Below, piece by piece: positions 5,741-13,452 of a stretch of DNA of 32,365 nt. Source of the stretch: a virus; the IMG/VR virus record IMGVR_UViG_3300028383_000181, positions 1-32,365 of that record, one strand, 5' to 3'. How positions within the stretch are numbered: position 1 is the first letter of the stretch; each line of letters starts with the position of its first letter. Both the position numbers and the translations under genes were made by a program. The notes beneath the pieces were generated by a model that had not been told where the DNA came from, searched no databases, and worked only from the letters and a program-made list of their open reading frames with translations.

Positions 5741-6213
5741 ACGGACACCACCATTCCCAGCCGGCACCGCAACAGCGCGGCCAGTCCCCGGTCCCCAGCC
5801 CCAAGAAGCACTGTGCCGGTTCCAGGGCTCCCGCCGATCGACCCATCCGGCCGTTCGTACTTGACCTTCCCGGCCAAGAAGCACATCGCATCAGCCTTCA
5901 CGGCATACTCCTGGAACCACGGCGCAGATGTTCGATCAGGTACCAAAGCGATCCCGTTTCCATGTTCGAAGAACTTCTTGAGCCACATCCTCTTGTGGCG
6001 CTGGTGACCGAAGGGCGGGTTCATCCAGACAAACCCAGTCCATTCAGCATCCAGCCCGTTTGCTCCTTCATCGAGCCACATGTCACAAGGGACATACCGC
6101 GGACCACCCCACGGCGCCGCCACGTCCATATCGAACCTACAGCCCAGCGCGTCGAAGATGAACTTTGGAGTGTACCACTCGTTGCTCTCACCGGCTTTTT
6201 CATAAGCAGCCAT
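5737..6213 (-). CDS. dam: Phage DNA N6-adenine methyltransferase (Dam family)
   Basis: A 158-aa protein; ATG 6213 is chosen over the TTG at 6216 because GAGGAG lies 6 bases upstream of the ATG. The N-terminus has NEWYTPKFIFDALG and FDMDVAA, then FVWMNPPFG near residue 63, the NPPF catalytic loop that corresponds to the DPPY motif of adenine methylases. LVPDRTSAPWFQEY and the final FLAGKVKYERPDGS follow. Length and motif order match phage Dam-type enzymes (PF05869), which methylate adenine, typically in GATC. It is the first gene of a three-gene - strand operon. The nearby GATC-dense arrays (4363-4475, 2901-2982) are possible targets; that link is inference. Confidence 0.85.
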   Translation of the reverse strand: MAAYEKAGESNEWYTPKFIFDALGCRFDMDVAAPWGGPRYVPCDMWLDEGANGLDAEWTGFVWMNPPFGHQRHKRMWLKKFFEHGNGIALVPDRTSAPWFQEYAVKADAMCFLAGKVKYERPDGSIGGSPGTGTVLLGAGDRGLAALLRCRLGMVVSV

Positions 6214-6324
6214 CAAACTCTCCTCTCTTGCATTACACCAGATGTTTACACCTACTAAATCACACTTGCAAGAACTTTCGCATTATGCAAGAAAGTAATC
6301 GTCAAATCCGGATATTACTACGAC
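6214..6324. promoter_or_regulatory. Divergent control region with CTTGCA half-sites
   Basis: This 111-base AT-richer stretch separates the - strand methylase operon from the + strand HTH gene. It holds CTTGCA at 6227-6232, the palindrome CTTGCAAG at 6265-6272 and the inverse half-site TGCAAG at 6286-6291, the last two forming an inverted pair. These are good candidates for operators of the HTH proteins encoded on either side. No -10/-35 pair is convincing enough to call. Confidence 0.5.
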
Positions 6325-6528
6325 ATGACGACTGATACGATCACCCCGATCCTGCGCACGGCCTTTCCGGGCCAGCGCAGCCCGATCCCGCAAGCGGCCG
6401 AGTGGTTCGACGTGGACCAGTCGACGATCTACAGATGGATCAAAGACCCATCGTCAACACCTCGGTACGCCCTGCTGCTTCTCGCCTACCTCGATCTGCT
6501 GGGGCCTGTTCCGCCGTATGACCAATGA
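6325..6528 (+). CDS. Small HTH protein preceding the terminase
   Basis: A 67-aa protein. PIPQAAEWFDVDQSTIYRWI (residues 21-40) is a helix-turn-helix whose recognition helix carries DQSTIYRWI, and SSTPRYALLLLAYLDLLG adds a closing helix. There is no visible ribosome-binding sequence before the ATG, so a leaderless or weakly translated start is possible. Its stop overlaps the terminase start (ATGA, 6525-6528), which suggests translational coupling. It could be a regulator acting at 6214-6324 or a minimal DNA-recognition subunit for packaging; its size is far below usual small terminases. Confidence 0.65.
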   Translation: MTTDTITPILRTAFPGQRSPIPQAAEWFDVDQSTIYRWIKDPSSTPRYALLLLAYLDLLGPVPPYDQ

Positions 6529-8933
6529 TCCACGACGCACTCACAGAACATCTGACAGCCGTACACAACGGCGAGATCACCCGCTTCATCGCTACCATAC
6601 CGCCTGGACCGATGCGTGATGACTCCATCGTCGAGACATCTCGTGGATCTAAGCTGTTGCGTGATATCACCACAGACGATCACGTCCTGACACATACGGG
6701 CAAATACCGACCGGTCACAGATGTCCATGACCAAGGCACTTTGCCCATCCTGGAAATCAAGACCTTCAGCGGTCGCACGGTCCATGCCGCTCCGACACAT
6801 CCGTTTCTCACCCCCACTGGGTGGGTTGAGGCGCAACGTCTGCGGGTGGACGATAACCTCGCGGTCGTTAACCCTCAGCAACCCCGCGATGAATGCGAAA
6901 TTGCACCGGAAACTGCGCGTCTCCTTGGGTATATGGTGGGGGACGGTTCTCTTCGAAGTGCTACCCCTGCTTTTACCAACATGGACTATGATTCCATTCA
7001 GGATTTCATAGAGTGCCTGAATTTTCATGGCTTCGAGCATACGATATTGAAGCGGAAAAACAGGACTGCTTGGGTGGTGAATGTACGAGGAGGTCGTCCT
7101 GTCCATGAGTTTTTCGCATCATTTGATTTGATGTGGAAGGGAAGCTACGAAAAGCACATCCCAGACCAGATCAAATCGGATGGAACGGAAACACTCCGTC
7201 ACTTTCTCGGTGCATACTGGTCTTGTGACGGTTCCCTAAACATTCGCAAGACCCACTCCCGTGGGTCTATATATCGAGCCCACGCAACGACTGTATCTAA
7301 CCGGTTGGCTCAAGATCTCCACTACGCTCTTACTCAGTGTGGAATTGAATCCCGCATTCGCATCAGAACGAGCAATACCCTGAAATCCAAGCGTCAGAAT
7401 ACGGGTATCTATACCTACTACCAACTTGAAATACAGAAAGAGGAACACACTGCGCATATTCTCGATCTGCCGGGGCTATGTCAGCGGAAAGCGCAATATC
7501 GTGATCAACTGAGGAAGAAATTCACCCGTGTGACGTGGGAAGATCCGATCATATCTATCGAACCCTCTGAACCTGCGCGTTGCATGTGTTTGACAGTAGA
7601 CACGGATCACTCGTTCACTTGCTCAGGTATCGCGGTCAAGAACTCGACCAAATCTCTGACCACGCGCGTCTTCTCTCCGGTCTGGGGGTGGCTGCAGAAT
7701 CCACACTCCCGGTATATCGGGGCTTCCTACGCGCACCATCTCTCGACACGGGACAATAGGCGGGCCCAGCAGCTGATCACGTCGGACTGGTTCCGTCAGC
7801 GCTTTCCTGAACTCAAGATCGACCCCCGCCGGCAAGCGGTCGAGAACTTCGGCAACAATCAGACCGGCTGGATGCTGGCAACCTCGGTTGAAGGCATCGG
7901 CACCGGCGAACGTGGCGACCAGTTCGTGATCGACGACCCTCTCAGCGCCAAGCAGGCCGACTCTCCGACGTACCGCCAAGCTGCGCTGAAATGGTTCTAC
8001 GAGACCGTTCCGTCGCGTCTTAACGATCTCGACTCTGGTCAGATCCTGATCATCATGCAGCGTCTTCATGAAGAGGATGTGGCCAATGCGGCGATCGAAC
8101 TGGGCTACGACCACCTCAACATTCCCATGCACTTCGACACCGAGCAGATCCGCAAGCCCACCTCGATCGGCTGGACAGATCCGCGGACCAAACATAATCA
8201 GCTGATGTGGCCTGAGCGATTCTCCGAGAGCGCCGTCATAAAGCTGGAGCAGTCCCTCGGACCTTACGCATCGGCTGCGCAGCTCGAGCAGACACCAGTT
8301 CCCCGCACCGGCGGTCTGATCGAGACGGACCTGATAATCATGAAAGAGCAAGCCCCGGCGTCCATTATGGACCCGGACAACCCGAACATCATCCGGGTTC
8401 GGGCATGGGACTTTGCCGGGTCGAAAGGTAAAGGCGCCTATACCGTCGGCGCGCTTCTGGCCACAGACATCACCGATCCGGATCGGTCGCTGTATATTCT
8501 CGATGTCCGCCGGCAACGCCTGAACCCGGCAGGGGTCCGGGCGCTGGTCTCGAGCACCGCAGAAGATGACCCACCGGGGACGGTAATTCTGTACCCGAAA
8601 GACCCTGGTCAGTCTGGGTTGGACCAAGTCCAGTCATATGCTACCCTGCTCGAAGGATACTCACACAAGGCAGAGCCACAGACAGGATCGAAAGAAGAAC
8701 GAGCGGAACCTTTTGCAGCCAAGGTCGGTGCATCTCAAGTCTATCTTCTCGAAAAGGGATGGACAGATCACTATAAACAAGAACTTCGCTTTTTCCCGAA
8801 AGGGAAGTATAAGGACCAAGTCGATGCCACGGCATCCGCGTACAATGAAATCGCAAGGCGACTGCGTCATAAGCGAACCCCGGAAGTGCGGCTGGTATCG
8901 GAGTCGCAATCGAATAGAGCGAAGGTGAACTGA
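6525..8933 (+). CDS. terL: Terminase large subunit, interrupted by an intein
   Basis: An 802-aa precursor. Removing residues 29-373 leaves 457 aa, a normal TerL. Joined exteins give IPPG-STKSLTTRVFSP, a proper Walker A, followed by SRYIGASY. Walker B is FVIDDPLS near residue 467. The nuclease half has RAWDFAGSKG near 626, a DPGQ segment and a final YKDQVDATASAYNE, matching the metal-binding acids of phage terminase nucleases. The N-extein has only 28 residues; a stop just upstream (6519) excludes a longer start, so the usual adenine-binding N-terminus is missing. The enzyme pumps DNA into the prohead using ATP and cuts concatemers, docking on the portal encoded next (1-base overlap). Confidence 0.93.
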   Translation: MIHDALTEHLTAVHNGEITRFIATIPPGPMRDDSIVETSRGSKLLRDITTDDHVLTHTGKYRPVTDVHDQGTLPILEIKTFSGRTVHAAPTHPFLTPTGWVEAQRLRVDDNLAVVNPQQPRDECEIAPETARLLGYMVGDGSLRSATPAFTNMDYDSIQDFIECLNFHGFEHTILKRKNRTAWVVNVRGGRPVHEFFASFDLMWKGSYEKHIPDQIKSDGTETLRHFLGAYWSCDGSLNIRKTHSRGSIYRAHATTVSNRLAQDLHYALTQCGIESRIRIRTSNTLKSKRQNTGIYTYYQLEIQKEEHTAHILDLPGLCQRKAQYRDQLRKKFTRVTWEDPIISIEPSEPARCMCLTVDTDHSFTCSGIAVKNSTKSLTTRVFSPVWGWLQNPHSRYIGASYAHHLSTRDNRRAQQLITSDWFRQRFPELKIDPRRQAVENFGNNQTGWMLATSVEGIGTGERGDQFVIDDPLSAKQADSPTYRQAALKWFYETVPSRLNDLDSGQILIIMQRLHEEDVANAAIELGYDHLNIPMHFDTEQIRKPTSIGWTDPRTKHNQLMWPERFSESAVIKLEQSLGPYASAAQLEQTPVPRTGGLIETDLIIMKEQAPASIMDPDNPNIIRVRAWDFAGSKGKGAYTVGALLATDITDPDRSLYILDVRRQRLNPAGVRALVSSTAEDDPPGTVILYPKDPGQSGLDQVQSYATLLEGYSHKAEPQTGSKEERAEPFAAKVGASQVYLLEKGWTDHYKQELRFFPKGKYKDQVDATASAYNEIARRLRHKRTPEVRLVSESQSNRAKVN
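6609..7643 (+). mobile_element. Intein with LAGLIDADG homing endonuclease in TerL Walker A
   Basis: Residues 29-373 (345 aa) of the terminase precursor. Splicing block A is DDSIVETSRG; block B surrounds THPFLTPTGW; the endonuclease motifs are LLGYMVGDG (133-141) and FLGAYWSCDG (227-236), both with their catalytic aspartates; block F is CMCLTV (353-358); block G ends GIAVKN before Ser374. The N-terminal border is set by restoring the PPGxxKS motif. On that basis residue 1 is proline, not Cys/Ser, and the penultimate residue is lysine instead of histidine. The element is probably mobile through the endonuclease, which would cut intein-free terL genes at the Walker A codons. Confidence 0.88.
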
Positions 8934-10258
8934 TGGCCAAGGCACCGACAAAGCCCAATATGACAAAAGAGATCGGTGTCTCCGTCGACCGGAACCCGAG
9001 CAACCAGATCCGCCCGGACGAGTTCCTGTCCCAGCTGCGCGGACAGCGAGGTATTCGCCGCTTCCGAGAAATGCGCGAGAATGATGCAACGGTCGGCGCA
9101 ATCATGTTCACGATCGAGCAGATGCTGCGGCCGGTGAAATGGGAGTTCAAACCGTCCTCCGATTCCCAAGAGGCGATTGTCGCCGCTGACGTCGTCAACC
9201 GGTCAATAAACAGCCTGGAGATCCCGTTCACCGAGTTCATTTCGGATGCTTTGAGTTTCTTCACCTACGGGTTTTCCACGTTCGAGAAGGTATTTCATCG
9301 AGATCCGGCAACAGGATACATCATGCTGTCGCGCCTTTCGCCGCGGCCGCAATGGTCCATTGAGAGGATGAAAACGAAACCTTCTGGTGATCTGGTCTCC
9401 GTCGAGCAGTCTTCGTATTTCAAGCGCGTCTCGATCCCCGCCGAAAAGGTGGTTCACTTCCGCACCACTCCGGAGAACCAGAATCCCAGCGGTCGCAGCG
9501 CACTGCGAAACGCATACGTCTCCTATTACCGGCTATCTCACCTGCAAGAGATCGAAGCGATTGCCATTGAACGGGAACTGAACGGTCTTCCGGTTGGTCG
9601 CATCCCGTCCAGTTTCCTCGGGGCGAACGCCACTGCCGACCAGAAGAATGTCCGCTTCGAGATGGAGAAGATCCTCCGCGAGATCAAGAAGAACGAGCAA
9701 GGCTTCATGCTTCTGCCTTCCGAGCTGCAGACAGATGAGGAAGGCAAACTGTCGACCAAATATCTCGTCGACGTCCAGCTCTTGTCTTCGAACGGGACCA
9801 GGGACATCGATGTTTCCAAGGCCATCATACGATACCAGCAGGACATCGCCCGATCGGTCATGGCCGATTTCGTCATGCTCGGCGCCAACGACCGCGGATC
9901 TTTTGCCATGTCATCCTCGAAGTCGGCGCTTTTCCTGAAAGCTCTGCATGGGTACATGGACAACATCCGAGGTACCCTGAAGACACAGTTGATGCCTCAG
10001 TGGATGGAGATGAACGGGCTTCCCGCCAGCGCCGCACCGAATATATCCTACGGTGTGATCCAGTCTATCAATATCGACGAACTCGGAACCTACGTTCAGA
10101 AACTGGCCATGGCCGGGGCGCCTCTGTTCCCTGATGGTCCGCTCGAGGATCACCTGCGTTCAGAAGCGAACTTACCGTCATCCTCCGGCGAGGGAATGCC
10201 GATCGTTGATGACGGAGACACAACGCCACCTGACGAGGAACAGGAGCCACAAGAGTGA
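8933..10258 (+). CDS. Portal protein (DUF935/Mu gp29-like)
   Basis: A 441-aa protein starting within the terminase stop (TGATG). Segments typical of DUF935-type portals are seen in order: RPDEFLSQLRGQRGIRRFRE, DATVGAIMFTIEQMLRPVKW, FFTYGFSTFEKVF, VHFRTTPENQNPSGRSALR with the following helix-rich YRLSHLQEIEAIAIEREL, and a C-terminal acidic, proline-rich tail (DDGDTTPPDEEQEPQE). Twelve copies would form the ring at one capsid vertex through which DNA passes and on which the terminase docks. Its place directly after terL supports the call. The tail ends at a GTGA overlap with the next gene. Confidence 0.88.
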   Translation: MAKAPTKPNMTKEIGVSVDRNPSNQIRPDEFLSQLRGQRGIRRFREMRENDATVGAIMFTIEQMLRPVKWEFKPSSDSQEAIVAADVVNRSINSLEIPFTEFISDALSFFTYGFSTFEKVFHRDPATGYIMLSRLSPRPQWSIERMKTKPSGDLVSVEQSSYFKRVSIPAEKVVHFRTTPENQNPSGRSALRNAYVSYYRLSHLQEIEAIAIERELNGLPVGRIPSSFLGANATADQKNVRFEMEKILREIKKNEQGFMLLPSELQTDEEGKLSTKYLVDVQLLSSNGTRDIDVSKAIIRYQQDIARSVMADFVMLGANDRGSFAMSSSKSALFLKALHGYMDNIRGTLKTQLMPQWMEMNGLPASAAPNISYGVIQSINIDELGTYVQKLAMAGAPLFPDGPLEDHLRSEANLPSSSGEGMPIVDDGDTTPPDEEQEPQE

Positions 10259-10578
10259 CCCTTTCCGAGATCGAACGTCAGTTGCACGAGAATCCTGGCC
10301 CGCTCCTCAGGAGCGCCGGATTGCCGTCGGATGCGGTGTTCCTCCCGCGCCGCATCCGACGTGCCATTGCATATTACCGTCGAGCGTTGAAGTTTTCCCC
10401 GATGGAAGCACTCAAGGACGACATGCGGGACCAACGGTTCGATCCGACACTGCACCAGATGACTCTTCCCGATCACAAGGTCGACCGGATGTGCCAAGCG
10501 TATGAACAGCGCGCCCAGCGGCAGCACTGCCGCGCTTTGGCCCGCACCGTATCCTCCAGATTGAAGGCGTACACCTGA
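10255..10578 (+). CDS. Hypothetical protein after the portal
   Basis: A 107-aa, arginine-rich protein starting at a GTG that overlaps the portal stop (GTGA). It is mostly helical (RRIRRAIAYYRRALKFSPMEALKDDM), with a basic C-terminus ending SSRLKAYT. No known domain is recognised. Its last 25 bases occur again at 11890-11916, after the next gene, so this gene formerly abutted the protease gene at 11914. A role in head assembly is suggested only by position. Confidence 0.6.
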   Translation: MTLSEIERQLHENPGPLLRSAGLPSDAVFLPRRIRRAIAYYRRALKFSPMEALKDDMRDQRFDPTLHQMTLPDHKVDRMCQAYEQRAQRQHCRALARTVSSRLKAYT

Positions 10579-10580
10579 TG
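10554..10580 (+). repeat. Left copy of a 27-bp direct repeat flanking gene 10578-11873
   Basis: CTCCAGATTGAAGGCGTACA (10554-10573) plus a C and CTGATG ends the upstream gene and supplies the start of the next. It includes a GAAGG ribosome-site-like segment and the TGATG coupling junction. The right copy at 11890-11916 differs at one base. Confidence 0.8.
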
Positions 10581-11873
10581 GTCAAGCCGGTCAGAAGTTG
10601 GATCGAAAAGCTGTTTCTGGTTCAATCCAGGTTCGAGAACGGAGAATCCGAACTCATAACCCAGATCAACCCGAACACAGCGGTTGGAGATGCATTTGGT
10701 CGTATCCGATCGAGCACCCCGGCTACTCTGTTCGACAGTCAACTTCAATATGACAAGCAACCCATTTTGTGGGATGAAAAGACGATCGGATCGGCTACAT
10801 CGACACATCTCCCAAACGAATCCTCCGTGGAAATGGCAGTCACCACCGCTAATGGCGATTCGGTGATTCGCCAAACACGGGAGTACATTCGATACCAACC
10901 TGGTAAATCCCAGCTTGTCCTGTGCACATTCGTTCTAGGGTCTCCCCAAGACGGAACCACAAAACTGGTCGGGTATGGCGACGGTAAAAATGGGATATTT
11001 ATAGGGCAAGACGGCGGTGGAGTGTTCGTTCTTCTTCGCAGCAGCAGCTCTGAATCAGTGGACGATAGCCGGAAGGTCTACCAATCAGATTGGAACCTAA
11101 ACACGTTCTCCCTAGGCACTGCATCGGGAGAGGATCTTGATCTCTCCAGTACCCAAATCCTTGTTATAGACTTTGAATGGCTTGGTGTTGGTAGGGTCCG
11201 TTTGGGTTTGAACATTAATGGAGTAACTTACTACTTCCACGAGTTTTTGAATGCCAACAGGCTCGATAAAGTCTACATGACGACCGCAAACCTTCCGGTG
11301 AGGTATGAAATCACAAATACCAAAGACGTAGCGGCATCTTCTTCATTGAAACATATATGTACATCAGTTTCTTCTGAGGGTGGTGTTGAATCTACAATAA
11401 CATACCCTTTTTCCCGTGAAATTTTAGATGTTCCTATTGGGACTGGAGTTGAGAACGAAACTGTTGTCTTCGCTATACGCCAATCTCTATTGTTTAAAGG
11501 AATTGAAAATAGATCTAAATTTCGCCCTGCAAGATACGAGGTATTGGCGGAAGGAGGAAATATTGTTACTAAGGTAGTCTATAACCCTTCAATAGTAGGA
11601 GGAACTTGGGTTCCGATAGATGGTGAATATAGTTCCCTAGAAGGAAATGCGACTGCAACTTCATATACGGGTGGAGTTAATGTAGTAACAACAATCGCTC
11701 CAGGTGGTTCTCCGAAAGAAGGTAACCCTGTGTTCGACGATGTAATCACAGCCAAGTTACCCTTCGGTTTAGGGATAGATGGTGATGATCCGATTGCACT
11801 GGCGCTTGTTGCCTACTCTAATATCAACAATGTAACTGCGTCCTTTACATTCCACTGGGACGAGGTCCGTTGA
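10578..11873 (+). CDS. Virion structural protein, marine-phage type, apparently inserted
   Basis: A 431-aa protein that starts inside the previous stop (TGATG). Blocks I recognise from marine phage structural proteins are AFGRIRSSTPATLFDSQLQY, WDEKTIG, QTREYIRYQPGKSQLVLCTF, LVGYGDGKNGIFIG, FEWLGVGRVRLGLNINGV, and LPVRYEITN. The pattern is beta-rich with no enzyme motif and fits a capsid- or neck-decorating or fibre-like protein. From about 11080 the DNA is visibly richer in A and T than the flanking head genes. Together with the flanking direct repeats this suggests arrival by recombination. The exact location in the virion is unknown. Confidence 0.7.
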   Translation: MVKPVRSWIEKLFLVQSRFENGESELITQINPNTAVGDAFGRIRSSTPATLFDSQLQYDKQPILWDEKTIGSATSTHLPNESSVEMAVTTANGDSVIRQTREYIRYQPGKSQLVLCTFVLGSPQDGTTKLVGYGDGKNGIFIGQDGGGVFVLLRSSSSESVDDSRKVYQSDWNLNTFSLGTASGEDLDLSSTQILVIDFEWLGVGRVRLGLNINGVTYYFHEFLNANRLDKVYMTTANLPVRYEITNTKDVAASSSLKHICTSVSSEGGVESTITYPFSREILDVPIGTGVENETVVFAIRQSLLFKGIENRSKFRPARYEVLAEGGNIVTKVVYNPSIVGGTWVPIDGEYSSLEGNATATSYTGGVNVVTTIAPGGSPKEGNPVFDDVITAKLPFGLGIDGDDPIALALVAYSNINNVTASFTFHWDEVR

Positions 11874-11914
11874 TGTCTCTTATGAATTTCTCCAGATTGA
11901 AGGCGTACAACTGA
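11873..11914 (+). pseudogene. 13-codon remnant left by duplication of the 10255 gene end
   Basis: The mini-ORF MSLMNFSRLKAYN begins inside the stop of the 10578 gene and ends inside the start of the protease gene. Its last seven residues SRLKAYN repeat the SRLKAYT end of the 10255 gene. It is best read as scar sequence that keeps a stop/start junction and a GAAGG site in front of the next gene. Confidence 0.6.
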
Positions 11915-11916
11915 TG
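11890..11916 (+). repeat. Right copy of the 27-bp direct repeat
   Basis: CTCCAGATTGAAGGCGTACA (11890-11909), then A and CTGATG, identical to 10554-10580 except one base. It supplies the upstream context and start codon of the protease gene. Confidence 0.8.
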
Positions 11917-13428
11917 CCATATTCGAACACATCCGAACTCCCCAAATCGGTCAAAGATCGTCTTTCTCCGGGCAAGCAGAGACAGTGGATGGCGACATTC
12001 AACTCTATCTACGATCGCACCGATAGCGAAGGTCAGGCTTTCGCTGGAGCGAATGCTGCGGTGAAAAAAGCAATGGGGTACAAAAACGGTAAAAGGTCTG
12101 ATACGGTGACATCCAAATCGGACACCAACAAGGCAACGCCTACGATGACATCGGTTCATGTACCCAATGCAGGTGACGACGAGAAGACCCGGAAGGCGGA
12201 CTTCAAGGTTGGCGATCGTGTGGAATGGAACTCCTCCGGCGGCAAGGCCCAAGGGGTGATCCGGCAGATCGTCACGAGCGGGACCGTCCCGGGCATCGAC
12301 GGCGACGTAAAGGTGACCGGGTCCAAGGACAAGCCGGCCGCGAGGATCAGCGTTCTGGATGACGACGGGAAGCCGACGGACACGACTGTCGGGCATAAGC
12401 TGTCGACCCTGAGCAGCCTCAAGAAAGCCGAGAGTTACACACCTCCTGAGGGGGCAAAGAACGCCGCCAAGCGTGTCCTGCGCTGGAAGGAAAAGTACGG
12501 CGATGAAGTCAACGGGATGACCAGCGTTGGCTGGAGACGTGCGCGGCAACTGGCGTCAGGAGATGCGGTCTCCCTCGACACAGTGAAGCGTATGGCACAG
12601 TTCGCTCGCCACAAGAAGAACTCCAAGATCGATCCCAAATACCGCGGGACCCCGTGGAAAGACGCAGGGTATGTCGCCTGGCTCGGCTGGGGCGGTGACA
12701 CCGGCGTGAACTGGGCCAAGCGGATCTCGGAGCGAGAAACGGAGAAGTCTTTCAGTACAGAGATCGATCCGCCTGATTTCGTAATGGAGAAGCGCCAGGT
12801 TGGTGACGACATGTTCAGTACCGCAGCTGAGGCCCGCGCAGCATCCTATGGCATGGGTTTTCAAGGTACGATCCATGTTCATGATACGGAAGATGGGGCA
12901 TTCTATATGCCGGGGGAGACTCACGATGAGTATCTCTCTGCAAAGAAACGCATGGCTGGAATTGAGTCTGAGGATGACGAAGTTTCCGAAATCGATGGCG
13001 CTATTGAACGGGTCGTGAGGACGGTTATGGATTCTGTACTTGCAAAGTCTTTCACTATCGAAGCAGATGTTGTAAAAGCGGAACAGCAAATCGCATACGG
13101 ATGGGCATCGGTTGTGTCCATTGATGGAAAAGAGCTTGTTGATAAGCAAGGACACGTCATAACGTCGGCAGAGATGGAAAAGATGGCAAACAGCTTCATG
13201 ATGTCACGAAGGGTGGCGAAGGAGATGCACACGGGAGGTTCCGTGGGCGAAGTTATCCATTCCATGCCGATCACAAAGCAACTGATGAAAACCCTCAACC
13301 TCGAAGGCGATACAGAAGGGTGGCTCATTGGTGTGAAGATCAACGACCCCGATGTCTGGAAGCGCGTCAAGGATGGCACGCTAAAGGCATTTTCCATCGG
13401 TGGAAAAGGGGTTCTGACTGATGTATAA
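11914..13428 (+). CDS. Prohead protease (XkdF-like) with N-terminal ChaB and HVA1-like domains
   Basis: A 504-aa multi-domain protein. Residues 1-55 (ELPKSVKDRLSPGKQRQW, then AVKKAMG) match ChaB. Residues about 95-170 (FKVGDRVEWNSSGGKAQGVI...GHKLSTLSSL) match the HVA1/DUF2945 beta domain. Residues 175-275 (AKRVLRWKEKYG, GYVAWLGWGGDTGVNWAKR) form a helical block often seen in these phage proteins. The C-terminus (IAYGWASVV, TSAEMEKMANSFM, EMHTGGSVGEVIHSM, GWLIGVKI, GTLKAFSIGGKG) is an XkdF-type serine protease core that would process the scaffold in the prohead. The frame stops at 13428, but the same frame resumes 8 codons later with the usual last strand of the protease (see 13453). Confidence 0.75.
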   Translation: MPYSNTSELPKSVKDRLSPGKQRQWMATFNSIYDRTDSEGQAFAGANAAVKKAMGYKNGKRSDTVTSKSDTNKATPTMTSVHVPNAGDDEKTRKADFKVGDRVEWNSSGGKAQGVIRQIVTSGTVPGIDGDVKVTGSKDKPAARISVLDDDGKPTDTTVGHKLSTLSSLKKAESYTPPEGAKNAAKRVLRWKEKYGDEVNGMTSVGWRRARQLASGDAVSLDTVKRMAQFARHKKNSKIDPKYRGTPWKDAGYVAWLGWGGDTGVNWAKRISERETEKSFSTEIDPPDFVMEKRQVGDDMFSTAAEARAASYGMGFQGTIHVHDTEDGAFYMPGETHDEYLSAKKRMAGIESEDDEVSEIDGAIERVVRTVMDSVLAKSFTIEADVVKAEQQIAYGWASVVSIDGKELVDKQGHVITSAEMEKMANSFMMSRRVAKEMHTGGSVGEVIHSMPITKQLMKTLNLEGDTEGWLIGVKINDPDVWKRVKDGTLKAFSIGGKGVLTDV

Positions 13429-13452
13429 CCGCGACATTCGAAAGGGACTGAC

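Noticed and set aside
5665-6258. 197-aa + strand ORF
   Set aside because: Antisense to the methylase and regulator; proline/histidine-rich shadow reading.
6609-7643. Free-standing homing endonuclease gene or group I intron
   Set aside because: The frame is continuous with the terminase on both sides and splicing blocks A, B, F and G are present, so it is an intein.
6609-7643. Standard WCT-type class 3 intein
   Set aside because: Cys355 fits, but the Trp of block B is Phe94 and the Thr of block G is Val, so I do not assign it to that class.
7623-8627. 334-aa ORF on the - strand
   Set aside because: It is antisense to the terminase, is arginine-rich and has no known motif; a shadow of a GC-rich gene.
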